Source of the DNA: Halomonas icarae
Lineage (GTDB): Bacteria > Pseudomonadota > Gammaproteobacteria > Pseudomonadales > Halomonadaceae
NCBI RefSeq assembly: GCF_009901955.1
Contig: NZ_WUTS01000001.1
Coordinates: 2,289,530-2,353,529 of the forward strand
Length of the DNA: 64,000 nucleotides
Direction: 5' to 3'
Below are positions 11,607 to 23,205 of this stretch, one piece after another. A model generated the notes under the pieces. It was not told the origin of the DNA. It saw nothing but the letters and a program-made list of their open reading frames with translations, and ran no database searches. The translations under genes were made by a program, and so were the position numbers. Each line of letters starts with the position of its first letter. Position 1 is the first letter of the stretch.

Positions 11607-11625
11607 GGTAATGAGAATTATTACC
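11607..11625 (-). promoter_or_regulatory. Fur box upstream of the siderophore receptor
   Basis: GGTAATGAGAATTATTACC is a near-perfect 19-bp palindrome with the AATGAGAATTATT core typical of Fur sites. It lies 34-52 bp before the receptor start and after the araC gene, so receptor and transporter are likely repressed by Fur-Fe2+. Confidence 0.82.
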
Positions 11626-11677
11626 TTTTGACTGGTGCCTGAGGTATGCGCGGTGATCACCCTGTTATGCGGGATGC

Positions 11678-12619
11678 TCAGCTCGTTTCGTGAAGGGAAC
11701 TCGGCGGGTAGCCGAAGCGACGGCGGAAGGCGGTGGCGAAGTTGCTGGCGTGACGATAGCCGCAGAAGTGGGCCGCCTGCTGCACGCTGAAGCCTTGCTC
11801 CAGGTAGTCGTGGGCCAGCGCCAGCCGGCACTCGCGCAGGTAGTCGAACACCGAGCGGCCGTAGGCGGCGCGGAACTTTCGCCTGAGGCTTGCCGGGCTC
11901 ATGGCGGCCAGCTCGGCCAGCGTCTCCAGACGATGTTCGCCGGCGGGGTCGTGACGCAGGGTGTCGCGGACCCGCTCCAGGCGCTGACGTTCCTGAGGTG
12001 ACAGCGTGGGAGCGGGGGGCGGCGTCGGATCGTCGACGCGGCCTCCGTGGGCCAGCAGTTGCAGGCTCAGTCCCTCGAGCAGCAGACGCTGAGCCTCGCC
12101 CGGCAGCGGCGTGGTCAGCTCCTGCTCCAGGCCCTGGCGCAGTGGCTCGGGTAGTTGCCAGGCACGCAGGTGGGAAGCGGCAGGCGCCGGGGCGCTCATG
12201 CCCAGCCGCGCCAGGCAGGCGTCGTCGAGGCTCAGGGTCAGGGCACGCAGGCGCTGGCCGGCGGGCTGGGAGGCGGCCAGGCCACAGTCGGCCTCCAGCC
12301 GCAGGCTTAGTGCCATGCCGGCGGTCAGCGTCAGGGTGCGGTGCGCGAGGCTGACGTCGGCACGGCCCTCCAGCATGACCACGATCGACAGCGGCGAGGC
12401 TGCCCGGGAGTAGGATTCATAGCGGTGCAGCACCTCCACGTCGGAGGCGACCAGCTGCATGCCCGGGCGTGGCGCGAACTCGCGCACCACCCCACGCACC
12501 ACCGGCGCCTCGGCTCGGGGGGAGAGGTCGGGGGTCCGATAGTCGAGCCCGTAGCGCCGGCCATAGGCCTGCAGGTCGCGCGCGGTGTGCTGGCGCACCT
12601 GAGATGTGATGACGCTCAT
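11678..12619 (-). CDS. AraC-family regulator of siderophore uptake (PchR-like)
   Basis: 313-residue transcription factor. The C-terminal ~100 residues carry two helix-turn-helix units: LETLAELAAMSPASLRRKF, then the second unit QQAAHFCGYRHASNFATAF followed by RRFGYPPS. The N-terminal part is a sensor domain without an obvious family signature. PchR-type regulators bind the ferric siderophore imported by the neighbouring receptor and activate that receptor's gene, and its placement between fhuF and the receptor supports this. The start at 12619 overlaps the fhuF stop (ATGA), so the two are co-translated. Confidence 0.85.
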   Translation of the reverse strand: MSVITSQVRQHTARDLQAYGRRYGLDYRTPDLSPRAEAPVVRGVVREFAPRPGMQLVASDVEVLHRYESYSRAASPLSIVVMLEGRADVSLAHRTLTLTAGMALSLRLEADCGLAASQPAGQRLRALTLSLDDACLARLGMSAPAPAASHLRAWQLPEPLRQGLEQELTTPLPGEAQRLLLEGLSLQLLAHGGRVDDPTPPPAPTLSPQERQRLERVRDTLRHDPAGEHRLETLAELAAMSPASLRRKFRAAYGRSVFDYLRECRLALAHDYLEQGFSVQQAAHFCGYRHASNFATAFRRRFGYPPSSLHETS

Positions 12620-13374
12620 CCGGCCGCCTTGGCGGCGCTGGCGGTGCGCCGGCATCCCAGCGGGCAGTTGGCGCAGTAGCCCAGCTCGTCGATCAGGTAG
12701 CGGATGCAGCACAGTCGGCGCACCCGGGCGGGCTGGTCCGATTTGGTCGGTGTGACGTAGCGCACCGGTCGATAGAGCGGGTTGCGGCGGCCGTCGGTCA
12801 GTGTTCGGCTCTCCATCAGCGCCCGGGCGGGCTTGGCCACCCCCGACGACGCCATGGGGTGATCGGCCAGGGCGCCGGCAAAGTACTCGAAGTAGTTGCC
12901 GGCGTTGCTCCAGAACACCCTGGGCGAGGCTCCGGTGGCTGAGGCCAGGGCATCGACCAGCGGCGTCAGATGGCCGTCAAGCAGGGTGGCGAAGCGGAAG
13001 CTGGGAGCCCGTGTGGTCAGGGGGCGGCCGGCATTGCGCAGAATCAGGCCGGTGGTCTGTCCCTCGGGCGACTGCTCGAGGTGCAAGTCATCCAGCCCCA
13101 GCGGCAGGTCGCGCTCCAGCAGCAGGTTGGCGGCCAGGCCGTGGGCCGCCAGGGCGCTGAAGTGCCACTTGGACCACAGCGAGGCCACCGCGCGGCGGTC
13201 GCCGTGACCGTACCGGGCGCCAAAACGCGTGAACAGCGCGTCCAGGTAGGCTGGGTCAAGCAGGTTACGGGCGGGCAGGGTGTCGGCCTCGGGAGCCATT
13301 GAGACCCGCGGAGGAGGAAAACTCCTCAACGGGCCAATATAGAGCGGCGAGAGGGTGTGAGGCATGGTGTCCAT
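12616..13374 (-). CDS. FhuF-like siderophore-iron reductase
   Basis: About 252 residues. The C-terminus has the FhuF iron-sulfur signature CC-x10-C-x2-C (RRLCCIRYLIDELGYCANC), which binds an unusual 2Fe-2S cluster. FhuF proteins reduce ferric iron in imported hydroxamate siderophores so it can be released in the cytoplasm. The start is uncertain: 13374 leaves room for a promoter under the Fur sites at 13446-13497, while 13440 would add 22 residues with no family similarity. Neither has a clear RBS. It is the first gene of the uptake arm. Confidence 0.85.
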   Translation of the reverse strand: MDTMPHTLSPLYIGPLRSFPPPRVSMAPEADTLPARNLLDPAYLDALFTRFGARYGHGDRRAVASLWSKWHFSALAAHGLAANLLLERDLPLGLDDLHLEQSPEGQTTGLILRNAGRPLTTRAPSFRFATLLDGHLTPLVDALASATGASPRVFWSNAGNYFEYFAGALADHPMASSGVAKPARALMESRTLTDGRRNPLYRPVRYVTPTKSDQPARVRRLCCIRYLIDELGYCANCPLGCRRTASAAKAAG

Positions 13375-13445
13375 CGGAAAGGTTATCGACCATGTCAGGG
13401 GTGTCTCGACCCTGATAGTCGTAGCGAGGCAGTGATACATTTGAG

Positions 13446-13497
13446 ACTTATTATCATTAATTTTTTAAGGGTTTTCAATGATTGATAACTATTATCA
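13446..13497. promoter_or_regulatory. Two Fur boxes between divergent fhuF-like and TonB2 operons
   Basis: Box A, 13446-13464 (ACTTATTATCATTAATTTT), and box B, centred on the perfect palindrome TGATAACTATTATCA (13483-13497), both resemble GATAATGATAATCATTATC. They fill the divergent control region, A nearer fhuF and B nearer the DUF3450 gene, so one region can control both arms. Identification is by eye against the known consensus. Confidence 0.75.
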
Positions 13498-13546
13498 CTT
13501 GTGAGAGCATCCGCTCGCCATTCGTCACGGAACCAGGGAGCCTGAC

Positions 13547-14326
13547 GTGAAGAGGATTCGATCAACTCTGATAGGGGGGGCGGCCGCCCTGCTGCTTGTT
13601 ACCCCCCCGTTGATGGGGCAGGAGCTGGTAGAGGAAGCCAGCGAGGCCCAGCGTGCTCAGGCCGAGTTGCAGGTGCGCATCGATGCCGCCGATGACGCCA
13701 GTCGCGAGATGCTGGTCGAGCTGCGTCGCCTGGAAGCCGAGACGCGACGCCTCCGGGCGGACAGCGAGAGCCTGGCGCCGCGTCTCGAGCGCCAGGCCGA
13801 GCGTCTGGCGACCCGCGAAGCGGCCCTGGACGCCCTGGCCGAGACGCGTGAAGCCTTGCCGGCGGTCGAGCAGGGGTTGTTGTCGCGGTTGAGGGCCTGG
13901 GTGGAGGCCGACCTGCCCTTCCTGAAACAGGAGCGTCTGGCTCGGGTCGAGGGGCTCGTGAATGGCATGGCAGACCCCGATCTCTCCACGGTGGAGCGCC
14001 TGGACCGCACCCTGGCCGCCTGGCGCGCCGAGCTGGACTATGGCCGCGAGCTCGATGCCTGGCGCGGCATCCTGAAGGAGGGGGAGGTGCGCCGAGAGGT
14101 GGACTTTTTCCGCCTGGGACGCGTAGGGCTCTATTATCTGACGCCCGATGGACATCAAGGCGCCGTCTGGCGCTCGGACGAGCAGCGCTGGCAACCGTTG
14201 GCTGAGGCCGAGCGTGTCGAACTGCGCCACGGGCTGCGTATCGCTCGCGAACAGCGGGCGCCGGAGCTGCTTACCCTGCCGGTCTCCCACCCGGTGACGC
14301 CGGTCGACGCGGAGCACGCCTTATGA
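13547..14326 (+). CDS. DUF3450 periplasmic protein of a TonB2-type system
   Basis: 259 residues: a signal peptide (about residues 1-24), a long coiled coil (about residues 26-100, ELVEEASEAQRAQAEL onward), then a globular part with DLPFLKQERLARV and VDFFRLGRVGLYYLTPDG, hallmarks of DUF3450. In Vibrio and other marine gammaproteobacteria this family is encoded first in TonB2 operons, just before the TtpC channel protein. The role is probably structural or coupling in the periplasm. The stop overlaps the next start (ATGA). Likely Fur-controlled through the box 50 bp upstream. Confidence 0.85.
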   Translation: MKRIRSTLIGGAAALLLVTPPLMGQELVEEASEAQRAQAELQVRIDAADDASREMLVELRRLEAETRRLRADSESLAPRLERQAERLATREAALDALAETREALPAVEQGLLSRLRAWVEADLPFLKQERLARVEGLVNGMADPDLSTVERLDRTLAAWRAELDYGRELDAWRGILKEGEVRREVDFFRLGRVGLYYLTPDGHQGAVWRSDEQRWQPLAEAERVELRHGLRIAREQRAPELLTLPVSHPVTPVDAEHAL

Positions 14327-15717
14327 ACACCTGGAGCAAGAGCAAGACCAGCCTGAGGGGCGTCGCGGCACTGATTCTGGGAGCCATGCTGGTAACGACG
14401 GTGCTGCCCGCCGCGGCGCAGAGTGATCCTCTCGCTACCCTGCGCGCCGAGCGAGAAGCAGCAGAAGCCCGGGATGCCGCGCGGCTGGCCGAGCTGGTCG
14501 AGGACCGTGATGCACTGGAAGCGGCCCTGGAGGAGGCCCGACAGCTTCATGCCGAGGCCGAGTCGCGCCATGTCGAGCTCGAATCTCGTCAGGCCGAGTT
14601 GGAGTCTCGTCGAGAGGCCCTCGATAGCCGCCAGGCCGAGCAGGGCGACGACCTGACGGCGGTGTTGGCCGTACTGGCTCGCCATAGCGGAGAGCTGCGT
14701 GATGCCCTCGCCGAGAGCTGGCTTACCGTGGGCGGCGCCGAGCTGCCGCCGCGACTGAATGACGTCGAGGTGTTGCGCCCCGAGCACCTCGAGAGGCTTG
14801 CCGACTCCCTTATCGCCCTGACGGTCGAGACCGGCCGCATACGCGCCTTCGAGGCGCCGGTGGCCGCCAGCAGTGGTGAGATCGCACCCCGCGAGGTCGT
14901 GCGCCTGGGGAATCTGGCAGCCTTCGGCGCCGGGGAGCTGCTCGAACGCGGCGCCGAAGAGGGCGTATTGGCCACGGTGACGCGTACCCCCAATGAGGTG
15001 GCCCAGCAGCTTGTCGCCTTCCAGGCAGGCGAGGGCGAGCGCATTGCCCTGGACCCGACCGGCGGGCAGGTGATCGAGGCCCTGGCGCAGCGCCCCAGCC
15101 TGCAGGAGCGCTTCCAGCAGGGGGGCGTCGTCGGCTATGTGGTGGTGGGCCTGGGCGCCTTTGGCCTGCTGGTGGCGCTGTTGCAGTATGGCTACCTGCT
15201 CAGCGTCACCGTGGCACTACGTCGTCAACTGATGACGCTGGATGAACTGCGTGATGACAATCCCCTGGGCCGTGTTTTGCTGCGCTTCCGGGCGCTTTCC
15301 GATGCCCCCATGCCCGAAGCGCTGGAGGCACGTCTCGACGAGGCGGTGCTGGCCGAGCTGCCGCGGCTCGAGCGAGGACAGCCACTGGTCAAGCTGCTGG
15401 CCGCGGTGGCTCCTCTGCTGGGGTTGCTGGGCACCGTCACCGGGATGATCGTGACCTTCCAGGCCATCACCGTCTTCGGCACCGGCGACCCACAGCTGAT
15501 GGCGGGCGGCATCAGTCAGGCACTGGTGACGACCGTGCTGGGGCTGATCACCGCGGTGCCCCTGCTGTTTGCCCACACCGCCCTGGCCGGCCGCAGTCGT
15601 CAGCTGGCCGGCGTGGTGGAGGGGCAGGCCAGTGCCGCCCTGGCCGAGCGACTGGAGCATCGCCGACCCGCCATTACCGCCAAGGAGAAAGGGTCGCATG
15701 CTGCCGCTATGGCTTGA
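14323..15717 (+). CDS. TtpC-like MotA/TolQ/ExbB-family protein with coiled-coil N-terminus
   Basis: 464 residues, far longer than ExbB. A signal-like segment is followed by a periplasmic coiled coil (about 40-115, rich in E/A/R/L), a middle domain, and then a C-terminal ExbB module with three membrane segments (YVVVGLGAFGLLVALLQY; LVKLLAAVAPLLGLLGTVTG; ALVTTVLGLITAVPLLF). Vibrio TtpC has this layout and is required for TonB2-dependent iron-siderophore uptake. Overlaps DUF3450 by 4 bp and the following exbB by 20 bp. Confidence 0.88.
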   Translation: MNTWSKSKTSLRGVAALILGAMLVTTVLPAAAQSDPLATLRAEREAAEARDAARLAELVEDRDALEAALEEARQLHAEAESRHVELESRQAELESRREALDSRQAEQGDDLTAVLAVLARHSGELRDALAESWLTVGGAELPPRLNDVEVLRPEHLERLADSLIALTVETGRIRAFEAPVAASSGEIAPREVVRLGNLAAFGAGELLERGAEEGVLATVTRTPNEVAQQLVAFQAGEGERIALDPTGGQVIEALAQRPSLQERFQQGGVVGYVVVGLGAFGLLVALLQYGYLLSVTVALRRQLMTLDELRDDNPLGRVLLRFRALSDAPMPEALEARLDEAVLAELPRLERGQPLVKLLAAVAPLLGLLGTVTGMIVTFQAITVFGTGDPQLMAGGISQALVTTVLGLITAVPLLFAHTALAGRSRQLAGVVEGQASAALAERLEHRRPAITAKEKGSHAAAMA

Positions 15718-16234
15718 GCCCCTGACACGGCTGATTGACGCCGGTGGCGTCGTGTTGGTGGGCATCGCCTCCGTGGCGGCGCTGCTGTTCAGCCTGGCGC
15801 TGGAGCGGGTGCTGTTCTTTCGATTCACCTATCGGCGTGCTCGGCGCAGGCTGGTTCGGCGCTGGGCGCAGCGCGCCGACCACCATAGCTGGAGTGCCCT
15901 GACCGTTCGCGAGGTGTGGGCCCGCGAACTGATCACCCGGCTGCGCCGGCCACTGCCCTGGCTCAAGTTGCTGGTGGCGCTCTGCCCGCTGTTGGGTCTG
16001 CTGGGCACCGTCACCGGGATGATTGCCGTCTTCGATAGCCTGGCGCTGAGTGATACCAGCCAGGCGCGCGCCATGGCCGACGGCGTGGCTCGGGCCACGC
16101 TGCCGACCCTGGCGGGCATGGCGGTGGCGGTGGTGGGGCTGCTGTTTACCACTCGGCTGGAACAGGTCATTCGGCGCGAGGATCAGCGGCTGCATGACCG
16201 ACTGGCCCGTGCCGTGGAGGAGAACGATGCGTAG
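15698..16234 (+). CDS. exbB: ExbB proton-channel subunit (TonB2 system)
   Basis: 178-residue MotA/TolQ/ExbB protein with three predicted membrane helices (VVLVGIASVAALLFSLAL; LVALCPLLGLLGTVTGMI; LAGMAVAVVGLLF). The central LLGLLGTVTGMIAVF is the family signature. It forms the pentameric channel that, with ExbD, uses the proton gradient to energise TonB. The start at 15698 is chosen for AAGGAG ten bases upstream and lies inside the end of the ttpC-like gene. It is short, as in other TonB2 loci. Confidence 0.9.
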   Translation: MLPLWLEPLTRLIDAGGVVLVGIASVAALLFSLALERVLFFRFTYRRARRRLVRRWAQRADHHSWSALTVREVWARELITRLRRPLPWLKLLVALCPLLGLLGTVTGMIAVFDSLALSDTSQARAMADGVARATLPTLAGMAVAVVGLLFTTRLEQVIRREDQRLHDRLARAVEENDA

Positions 16235-16637
16235 ACGACGTACGCTTGCCGGTGATGCCGGGGATAGCGGTGAGATCAATCTGACCCCGATGCTCGACGT
16301 GGTCTTTATCATGTTGATCTTCTTTATCGTGACCACCAGCTTCATCAAGGAGAGCGGGGTGGAGATCGACCGCCCCGAGTCCAGCGCCGCCTCGCCCCGG
16401 CCGGATGCCCAGCTGATGGTGGCCATCACTCCCGAGGGGGCGGTGTGGGTCGATGGCGAGCCGGTAGATGTCCATCGCGTCGGCAACGCCGTGGCGGCGC
16501 TGGTCAGTGATGAAGGGGGCGTGGTGATCCAGGCCGACCGGGAGTCGACCACCGGGCTGCTGATCGAGGTGATGGATCGTATCCGTCAGGCCGGTGTGGA
16601 CAATGTCGCCGTGGCGGCGACCAGAGGGGCGTCATGA
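16227..16637 (+). CDS. exbD: ExbD proton-channel subunit (TonB2 system)
   Basis: 136 residues: a short cytoplasmic tail, one membrane helix (INLTPMLDVVFIMLIFFIVTTSF) and a periplasmic domain. The helix carries the essential proton-carrying Asp (MLDVVFIMLI). It overlaps exbB by 8 bp, with a GGAGG-type site inside exbB, and overlaps tonB by 4 bp. Confidence 0.92.
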   Translation: MRRRRTLAGDAGDSGEINLTPMLDVVFIMLIFFIVTTSFIKESGVEIDRPESSAASPRPDAQLMVAITPEGAVWVDGEPVDVHRVGNAVAALVSDEGGVVIQADRESTTGLLIEVMDRIRQAGVDNVAVAATRGAS

Positions 16638-17395
16638 GGCGAGCCTTACTCTCGGTGCTGGCCGGTGCCGGCATGGCGCTGTTGCTGTTCTGGCTGCTGG
16701 CGTTGCTGGTCTCGCCCCCTGAGCCGGATATCGAGGTACAGGAGATGCGCCTGACGATGACAGAGCTGGCACCGGCACCGGAGCCCGAAGCGGCTGAATC
16801 TGTCAGCGAGCCCCCTCCCGCGATGCCGCCTGCCGCCACGCCACCGCCACTGCCGGAGCCGTCCCCCTTGCCGAACACCGCACTGGCTCTGCCCGAACCG
16901 GAGCTGCCGGCCGAGGAGCCGGCGCCGGTCGAGCTGGACAGCTCACTTCCCGAGCTGGCCGAGGCCCCCCCCGATCCGGCGCCTGAACCGCCGCCGCCCG
17001 AGCCGCGCCAGCAGCCCCGAGCGGAGCCGACCCCGACACCGGCCCCCGCGCCTGCGCCCACTTCGTCCCCTTCCTCGGCGGCAAGGAGTCCCGCCGAGAC
17101 GGTGGCCAAGCCCGTCAGCCGCGAGCCGGTCGACGTGGGCCAGATCGCCCCCACCAGTCGTGTGCCACCCGAGTATCCGTCTCGGGCCCAGCGCCGTGGT
17201 CTCGAGGGGTATGTCGAGCTGCAGTTCGTCATTCGTTCTGACGGCAGCGTGGATCCGGGCAGCATTCAGGTGCTCTCGGCGCGACCCACCAATGTCTTCG
17301 ACAAGGCGGCGCGCCGGTCGGTGTCGCGCTGGCGCTTCGAGCCGGCCCAGGGGCTGCGGCGAGCGCGCCAGCGCCTGGAATTTCAGCTGAGATGA
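16634..17395 (+). CDS. tonB: TonB energy-transducing protein (TonB2 type)
   Basis: 253 residues. An N-terminal membrane anchor (ALLSVLAGAGMALLLFWLLA) precedes a Pro/Glu-rich periplasm-spanning stretch (about 45-155). The C-terminal TonB domain contains YPSRAQRRGLEGYVELQF and DKAARRSVSRWRFEPA. It contacts the TonB box of outer-membrane receptors, most obviously the siderophore receptor encoded on the other arm of this locus. The start overlaps the exbD stop (ATGA). Confidence 0.92.
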   Translation: MRRALLSVLAGAGMALLLFWLLALLVSPPEPDIEVQEMRLTMTELAPAPEPEAAESVSEPPPAMPPAATPPPLPEPSPLPNTALALPEPELPAEEPAPVELDSSLPELAEAPPDPAPEPPPPEPRQQPRAEPTPTPAPAPAPTSSPSSAARSPAETVAKPVSREPVDVGQIAPTSRVPPEYPSRAQRRGLEGYVELQFVIRSDGSVDPGSIQVLSARPTNVFDKAARRSVSRWRFEPAQGLRRARQRLEFQLR

Positions 17396-18432
17396 GTCGC
17401 GAGGAGTCTCCCATGCGCCACACCCTGCTCTCTGTTTCCGCTCTGCTGCTCTGTTGGCTGGTGGGCGTTTCGCTGGCTCAGGCTGCCCCTCCACTCAAGG
17501 CCAGCTTTATCGACGACCTCCAGCAGCTTGAGGCGGCACTCCAGGAGGGGGAGGCCGCGGCGGTGGAGGCGCGTGCCCTGGCGCAGGCGCGGCGTTTGGC
17601 CGGTGGCAATGCCGGCGACCGCTGGGCGCGGGCTCTCTATCTGCAGCTGGCCGCCGGCGCCGCGTCGCGGCAGGATGAGCCGGCCCGAGCGGCCGAGCTT
17701 CTCGCCGAGGCACGCGGTGTCGAGGGCATCGAGGCAGAGCACCATGATCGCTGGCTGCGCGACGAGGCACGTCTGCGGCTGGCCGCCGGCGATCGCGAGC
17801 GGGGGAGTGAGCTGCTGGCGGGGTGGCTGGGTCGTCATGCAGGCGAGCCTCGCGATCACTGGCAATTGGTGCGTTCCCTGGCACAGCTCGAGCGCTGGGA
17901 GGAGGCCGCCGAACGAGTGCAACAGGCGCGGAAGCTGGCGCCGCAGCTCGACGATCGCCAGCGTGCCCTGGCCGGTGCCGTGCTGCGACGCGCCGGCCGG
18001 GGCAAGGCGGCGCTCTCCCTGCTCGGAGCCGGGCTGACCGAAAGCCGCGACCCGGCGCACTGGCGCGAGGCGGCGGCTCTGGCTCAGCGGCTTGGGGAGG
18101 CCGGGGGAGCGGCCGCCATCTGGGAAGCGGGCTGGCGTGCCGGTGTGCTGAGCGGTGAAGAGGATCTGCGCCGATTGATCGAGTTGCACCTCGCCGGCGG
18201 CACCCCGGCGCGTGCCGCCGAACATCTCGAGGCGGCCCTGGCGTCGGACGAGCTGATGGATAACGAGGCGAATCGACGCCTGCTGGCCCAGGCCTGGGAG
18301 CGCGCTCGCGATCGCGGGCGCGCACTGAAAGCCTGGCGAGATGTGGCGCAGCGCAGTGGTAAGGCCGATGACTGGTCGCGGCTCGACCGGCTGGCTAATG
18401 CCTGGGGGCGTGACGAGGCGGCGGAAGAGTCC

Positions 18433-20577
<2,145 letters not shown>

Positions 20578-20591
20578 ATCTGTCCAAGCGT

Positions 20592-21866
20592 TTAAAGCAG
20601 CCCTTCGGGCGGATGCTCGCAGGGCAGCTTGTCGTCGATATAGCGCTCGATCTCGGGGAGCGAGAAGGCGTCCTCTTCGCCCACGAAGCTGATGGATACC
20701 CCCTTGGCGCCGGCGCGGCCGGTGCGACCGATGCGGTGGACGTAGTCCTCCGGGTCCTCCGGCAGGGTGTAGTTGATGACGTGGCTGACATCCTCGATAT
20801 GGATGCCACGGCCGGCCACATCGGTGGCCACCAGTACCTGGATCTCACCGGCACGGAACTTCTCGAGGGTCTCGATGCGCTGATTCTGGGGAACATCGCC
20901 GGAGAGCATGGCCACGTCGATGCCTGCCTTGCGCAGCAGATCATCGAGCTTGCGAACCAGGTCGCGGCGGTTGCCGAACACCATCACCCGGTCAAAGCTC
21001 TCCTGCTGGAGCAACTTGACCAGCAGGCGTTGCTTCTCCGCATCGCCGACCATATAGACCCGCTGGTCGATGTCGGCGGCGTTGTCGACGGTGACGGCGA
21101 TCTCGACATGGGCCGGCTCATGGGTCCACTGGCTGGCCAGCTGAAGGATATCCTCGGTGAAGGTGGCCGAGAACAGGAAGGTCTGGCGCTCCTCCTTCTT
21201 CGGCGTATGGCGGATGATCCGCTTGACGTCGGGGATGAAGCCCATGGAGAGCATGCGGTCGGCTTCATCGAGGACCAGCACCTCGACCTGGGTGAGGTCG
21301 ACATCGCGCTTCTGATGGAAGTCGAGCAGACGACCCGGGGTGGCCACCAGGATATCGAGCTTGCCTTCGAGGGCCTCGCGCTGCTTCTGGTAGTCCATGC
21401 CACCCACGACGCTGGCCACCTTGAGGTCGGTAAAGCGTGCCAGGGCCTTGGCGTCCTTCTCGATCTGCAGGGCGAGCTCGCGGGTCGGGGCCACGACCAG
21501 CGCGCGGGGTGCGCCCGGCTTCTGGCCATTGGGGCGCTCCTCCTCGAGGAAGTAGGCCAGGATCGAGATCAGGAAGGCGGCGGTCTTGCCGGTGCCGGTC
21601 TGGGCCTTGCCGACGATATCACCGCCGAGCAGGGTGTGGTCGAGGGCCTCGGCCTGGATCGGGGTGCAGTACTCGAAGCCCAGCGCGTGGATGGCGCGCA
21701 TCAGTGGCAGGGGCAGGTCGAAGTCGTGAAAGCGCCACTTGCCGGCCACCGGGGTGACCTGGAACTGGCGCAGATCCCAGTTCGACTGGCGACGGCGTGG
21801 CTTGCGACGACGACGCTTGGGCTTGTGGTTCTCGGCCGGGGCCGTGGTCTGTTCCGACTCGCTCAT
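20592..21866 (-). CDS. rhlB: DEAD-box ATP-dependent RNA helicase, RhlB-like
   Basis: 424 residues. A basic N-terminal tail ([16 protein letters not shown]) precedes the helicase core: the Q motif region ([12 protein letters not shown]), motif I AQTGTGKT, motif [15 protein letters not shown], motif III SAT, and motif [12 protein letters not shown]. The tail plus core resemble the RhlB proteins of Pseudomonas, which work in RNA unwinding and degradosome-type decay. The exact RhlB assignment is likely, not certain. The start at 21866 has GGAAAG upstream; an ATG at 21902 would add 12 residues. Confidence 0.82.
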   Translation of the reverse strand: MSESEQTTAPAENHKPKRRRRKPRRRQSNWDLRQFQVTPVAGKWRFHDFDLPLPLMRAIHALGFEYCTPIQAEALDHTLLGGDIVGKAQTGTGKTAAFLISILAYFLEEERPNGQKPGAPRALVVAPTRELALQIEKDAKALARFTDLKVASVVGGMDYQKQREALEGKLDILVATPGRLLDFHQKRDVDLTQVEVLVLDEADRMLSMGFIPDVKRIIRHTPKKEERQTFLFSATFTEDILQLASQWTHEPAHVEIAVTVDNAADIDQRVYMVGDAEKQRLLVKLLQQESFDRVMVFGNRRDLVRKLDDLLRKAGIDVAMLSGDVPQNQRIETLEKFRAGEIQVLVATDVAGRGIHIEDVSHVINYTLPEDPEDYVHRIGRTGRAGAKGVSISFVGEEDAFSLPEIERYIDDKLPCEHPPEGLL

Positions 21867-21998
21867 AGGCTTGCTGTCTTTCCGTGTCGATAGGGTAGTC
21901 ATGTCATGCAAACGGGTATTGTACCAGTCTATGCGACGAAGGGCGCGTCTCACCGCGCAGGGCTGATAGAATGCGCGTCACAGCAGAGGAGTATGCCC

Positions 21999-22268
21999 AT
22001 GACACGTCGCAAGAAGACCCGTTCGCTGGCCGACAAGGTGCAGATTCGTACCGGTCGGCGCAAGGACTACAAGAAGTGGCGCCACGAGAATCCCGACCAG
22101 GTCACCTCGTCGACGCGCTACACCCAGAAGAAACGTCAGCAGCGCAAGCTTCAGGCCGCCCGCAAGCAGGCTCGTCAGGAAACGGGGCAGGCCATTGATA
22201 TCCATCCGCAACGCGATGCGCAGCAGGCGGACAGCGAAGAGTCCGAGCGGGGAGGCACGCCGAGCTGA
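21999..22268 (+). CDS. Small, very basic protein of unknown function
   Basis: 89 residues, not recognised. The first 55 residues are rich in Lys, Arg and Gln ([18 protein letters not shown], then [11 protein letters not shown] and [17 protein letters not shown]); the tail is polar and acidic. The composition suggests RNA or ribosome association, an inference only. The start at 21999 is eight bases after AGAGGAG; an ATG at 21993 abuts it. The stop overlaps the xthA start (TGATG), so the two are translationally coupled. YihI, another small basic protein, was considered, but the sequence does not match what I know of it. Confidence 0.7.
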   Translation: MTRRKKTRSLADKVQIRTGRRKDYKKWRHENPDQVTSSTRYTQKKRQQRKLQAARKQARQETGQAIDIHPQRDAQQADSEESERGGTPS

Positions 22269-23104
22269 TGCGTCTGGTTTCATTCAATATCAATGGCATT
22301 CGTGCGCGACTTCATCAGCTGGAGGCGTTGGTCACGGCCCACCGGCCGGCGCTGATCGGCCTGCAGGAGACCAAGGTCCAGGACGCCGAGTTTCCCCGCG
22401 AGGCGGTGGAGGCGCTGGGCTATCGCGTCGTCTATCACGGCCAGAAGGGGCACTACGGCGTCGCGATGATGCTCGATACTGCCCAGTGTGGCGAGCCCGA
22501 GGCGGTCCACTACGGCTTTCCCGATGACGGGGATGAGGCTCAGCGGCGCATGATCGGCGTGACCCTGCGGCTGTCAGACGGTGAGCCGCTGACGGTATGG
22601 AATGGTTATTTCCCCCAGGGCGAGAGTGTCGAGCATCCGACGAAGTTTCCCCACAAGCGGGCGTTCTACGCCCAGCTGGGGTCGCTGCTCGAACTCCATC
22701 ACCGCCCCGACGAGCGCCTGGCGGTGATGGGCGATTTCAATATTTCGCCCGAGGATATCGATATCGGTATCGGCGAGGCCAATCGCAAGCGCTGGCTGCG
22801 CGAAGGCAAGACCAGCTTCCAGCCGGTGGAGCGTGAGTGGCTGGCGGGTATCAAGGCCTGGGGTCTCACGGACAGCTACCGGCTGCATTATCCCGAGGTG
22901 GCCGACCGCTATAGTTGGTTCGACTATCGCTCCAGGGGGTTCGATCGCGAGCCGAAGCGGGGCCTGCGCATCGACCATATCCTGGTGACCGCACCGCTGG
23001 CGGAGAAGGTGGTCGACGCCGGCATCGATTATGAGCTGCGCGGTATGCAGAAGCCCTCCGACCATGCCCCCGTATGGACCGAGCTTTCGCTGCCGCAAGT
23101 GTGA
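22268..23104 (+). CDS. xthA: Exodeoxyribonuclease III (AP endonuclease)
   Basis: 278-residue Mg-dependent EEP-fold nuclease. Motifs in order: FNINGIR, LQETKVQ (metal-binding Glu), [23 protein letters not shown] (Asp/Asn), [11 protein letters not shown], and the catalytic IDHIL and SDHAPVW ends. It cuts at abasic sites and degrades one strand of duplex DNA in base-excision repair. It starts inside the stop of the small basic gene (TGATG). Confidence 0.94.
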   Translation: MRLVSFNINGIRARLHQLEALVTAHRPALIGLQETKVQDAEFPREAVEALGYRVVYHGQKGHYGVAMMLDTAQCGEPEAVHYGFPDDGDEAQRRMIGVTLRLSDGEPLTVWNGYFPQGESVEHPTKFPHKRAFYAQLGSLLELHHRPDERLAVMGDFNISPEDIDIGIGEANRKRWLREGKTSFQPVEREWLAGIKAWGLTDSYRLHYPEVADRYSWFDYRSRGFDREPKRGLRIDHILVTAPLAEKVVDAGIDYELRGMQKPSDHAPVWTELSLPQV

Positions 23105-23117
23105 CGGCATAACATGA

Positions 23118-23146
23118 AAGCCCACGCCGCGGAGGAGCGTGGGCTT
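23118..23146. terminator. Hairpin between convergent xthA and aroF
   Basis: AAGCCCACGC (23118-23127) pairs perfectly with GCGTGGGCTT (23137-23146) over a 9-base loop, 13 bp after xthA. On the minus strand it is followed by TTTCATG, so it may end transcription in both directions. Confidence 0.65.
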
Positions 23147-23205
23147 GCCGAGGAGGGGCGGGGGCTTGTGTGGTAGGTGCCTGTCGGCGCTATCGGTAGT
23201 GTCGA

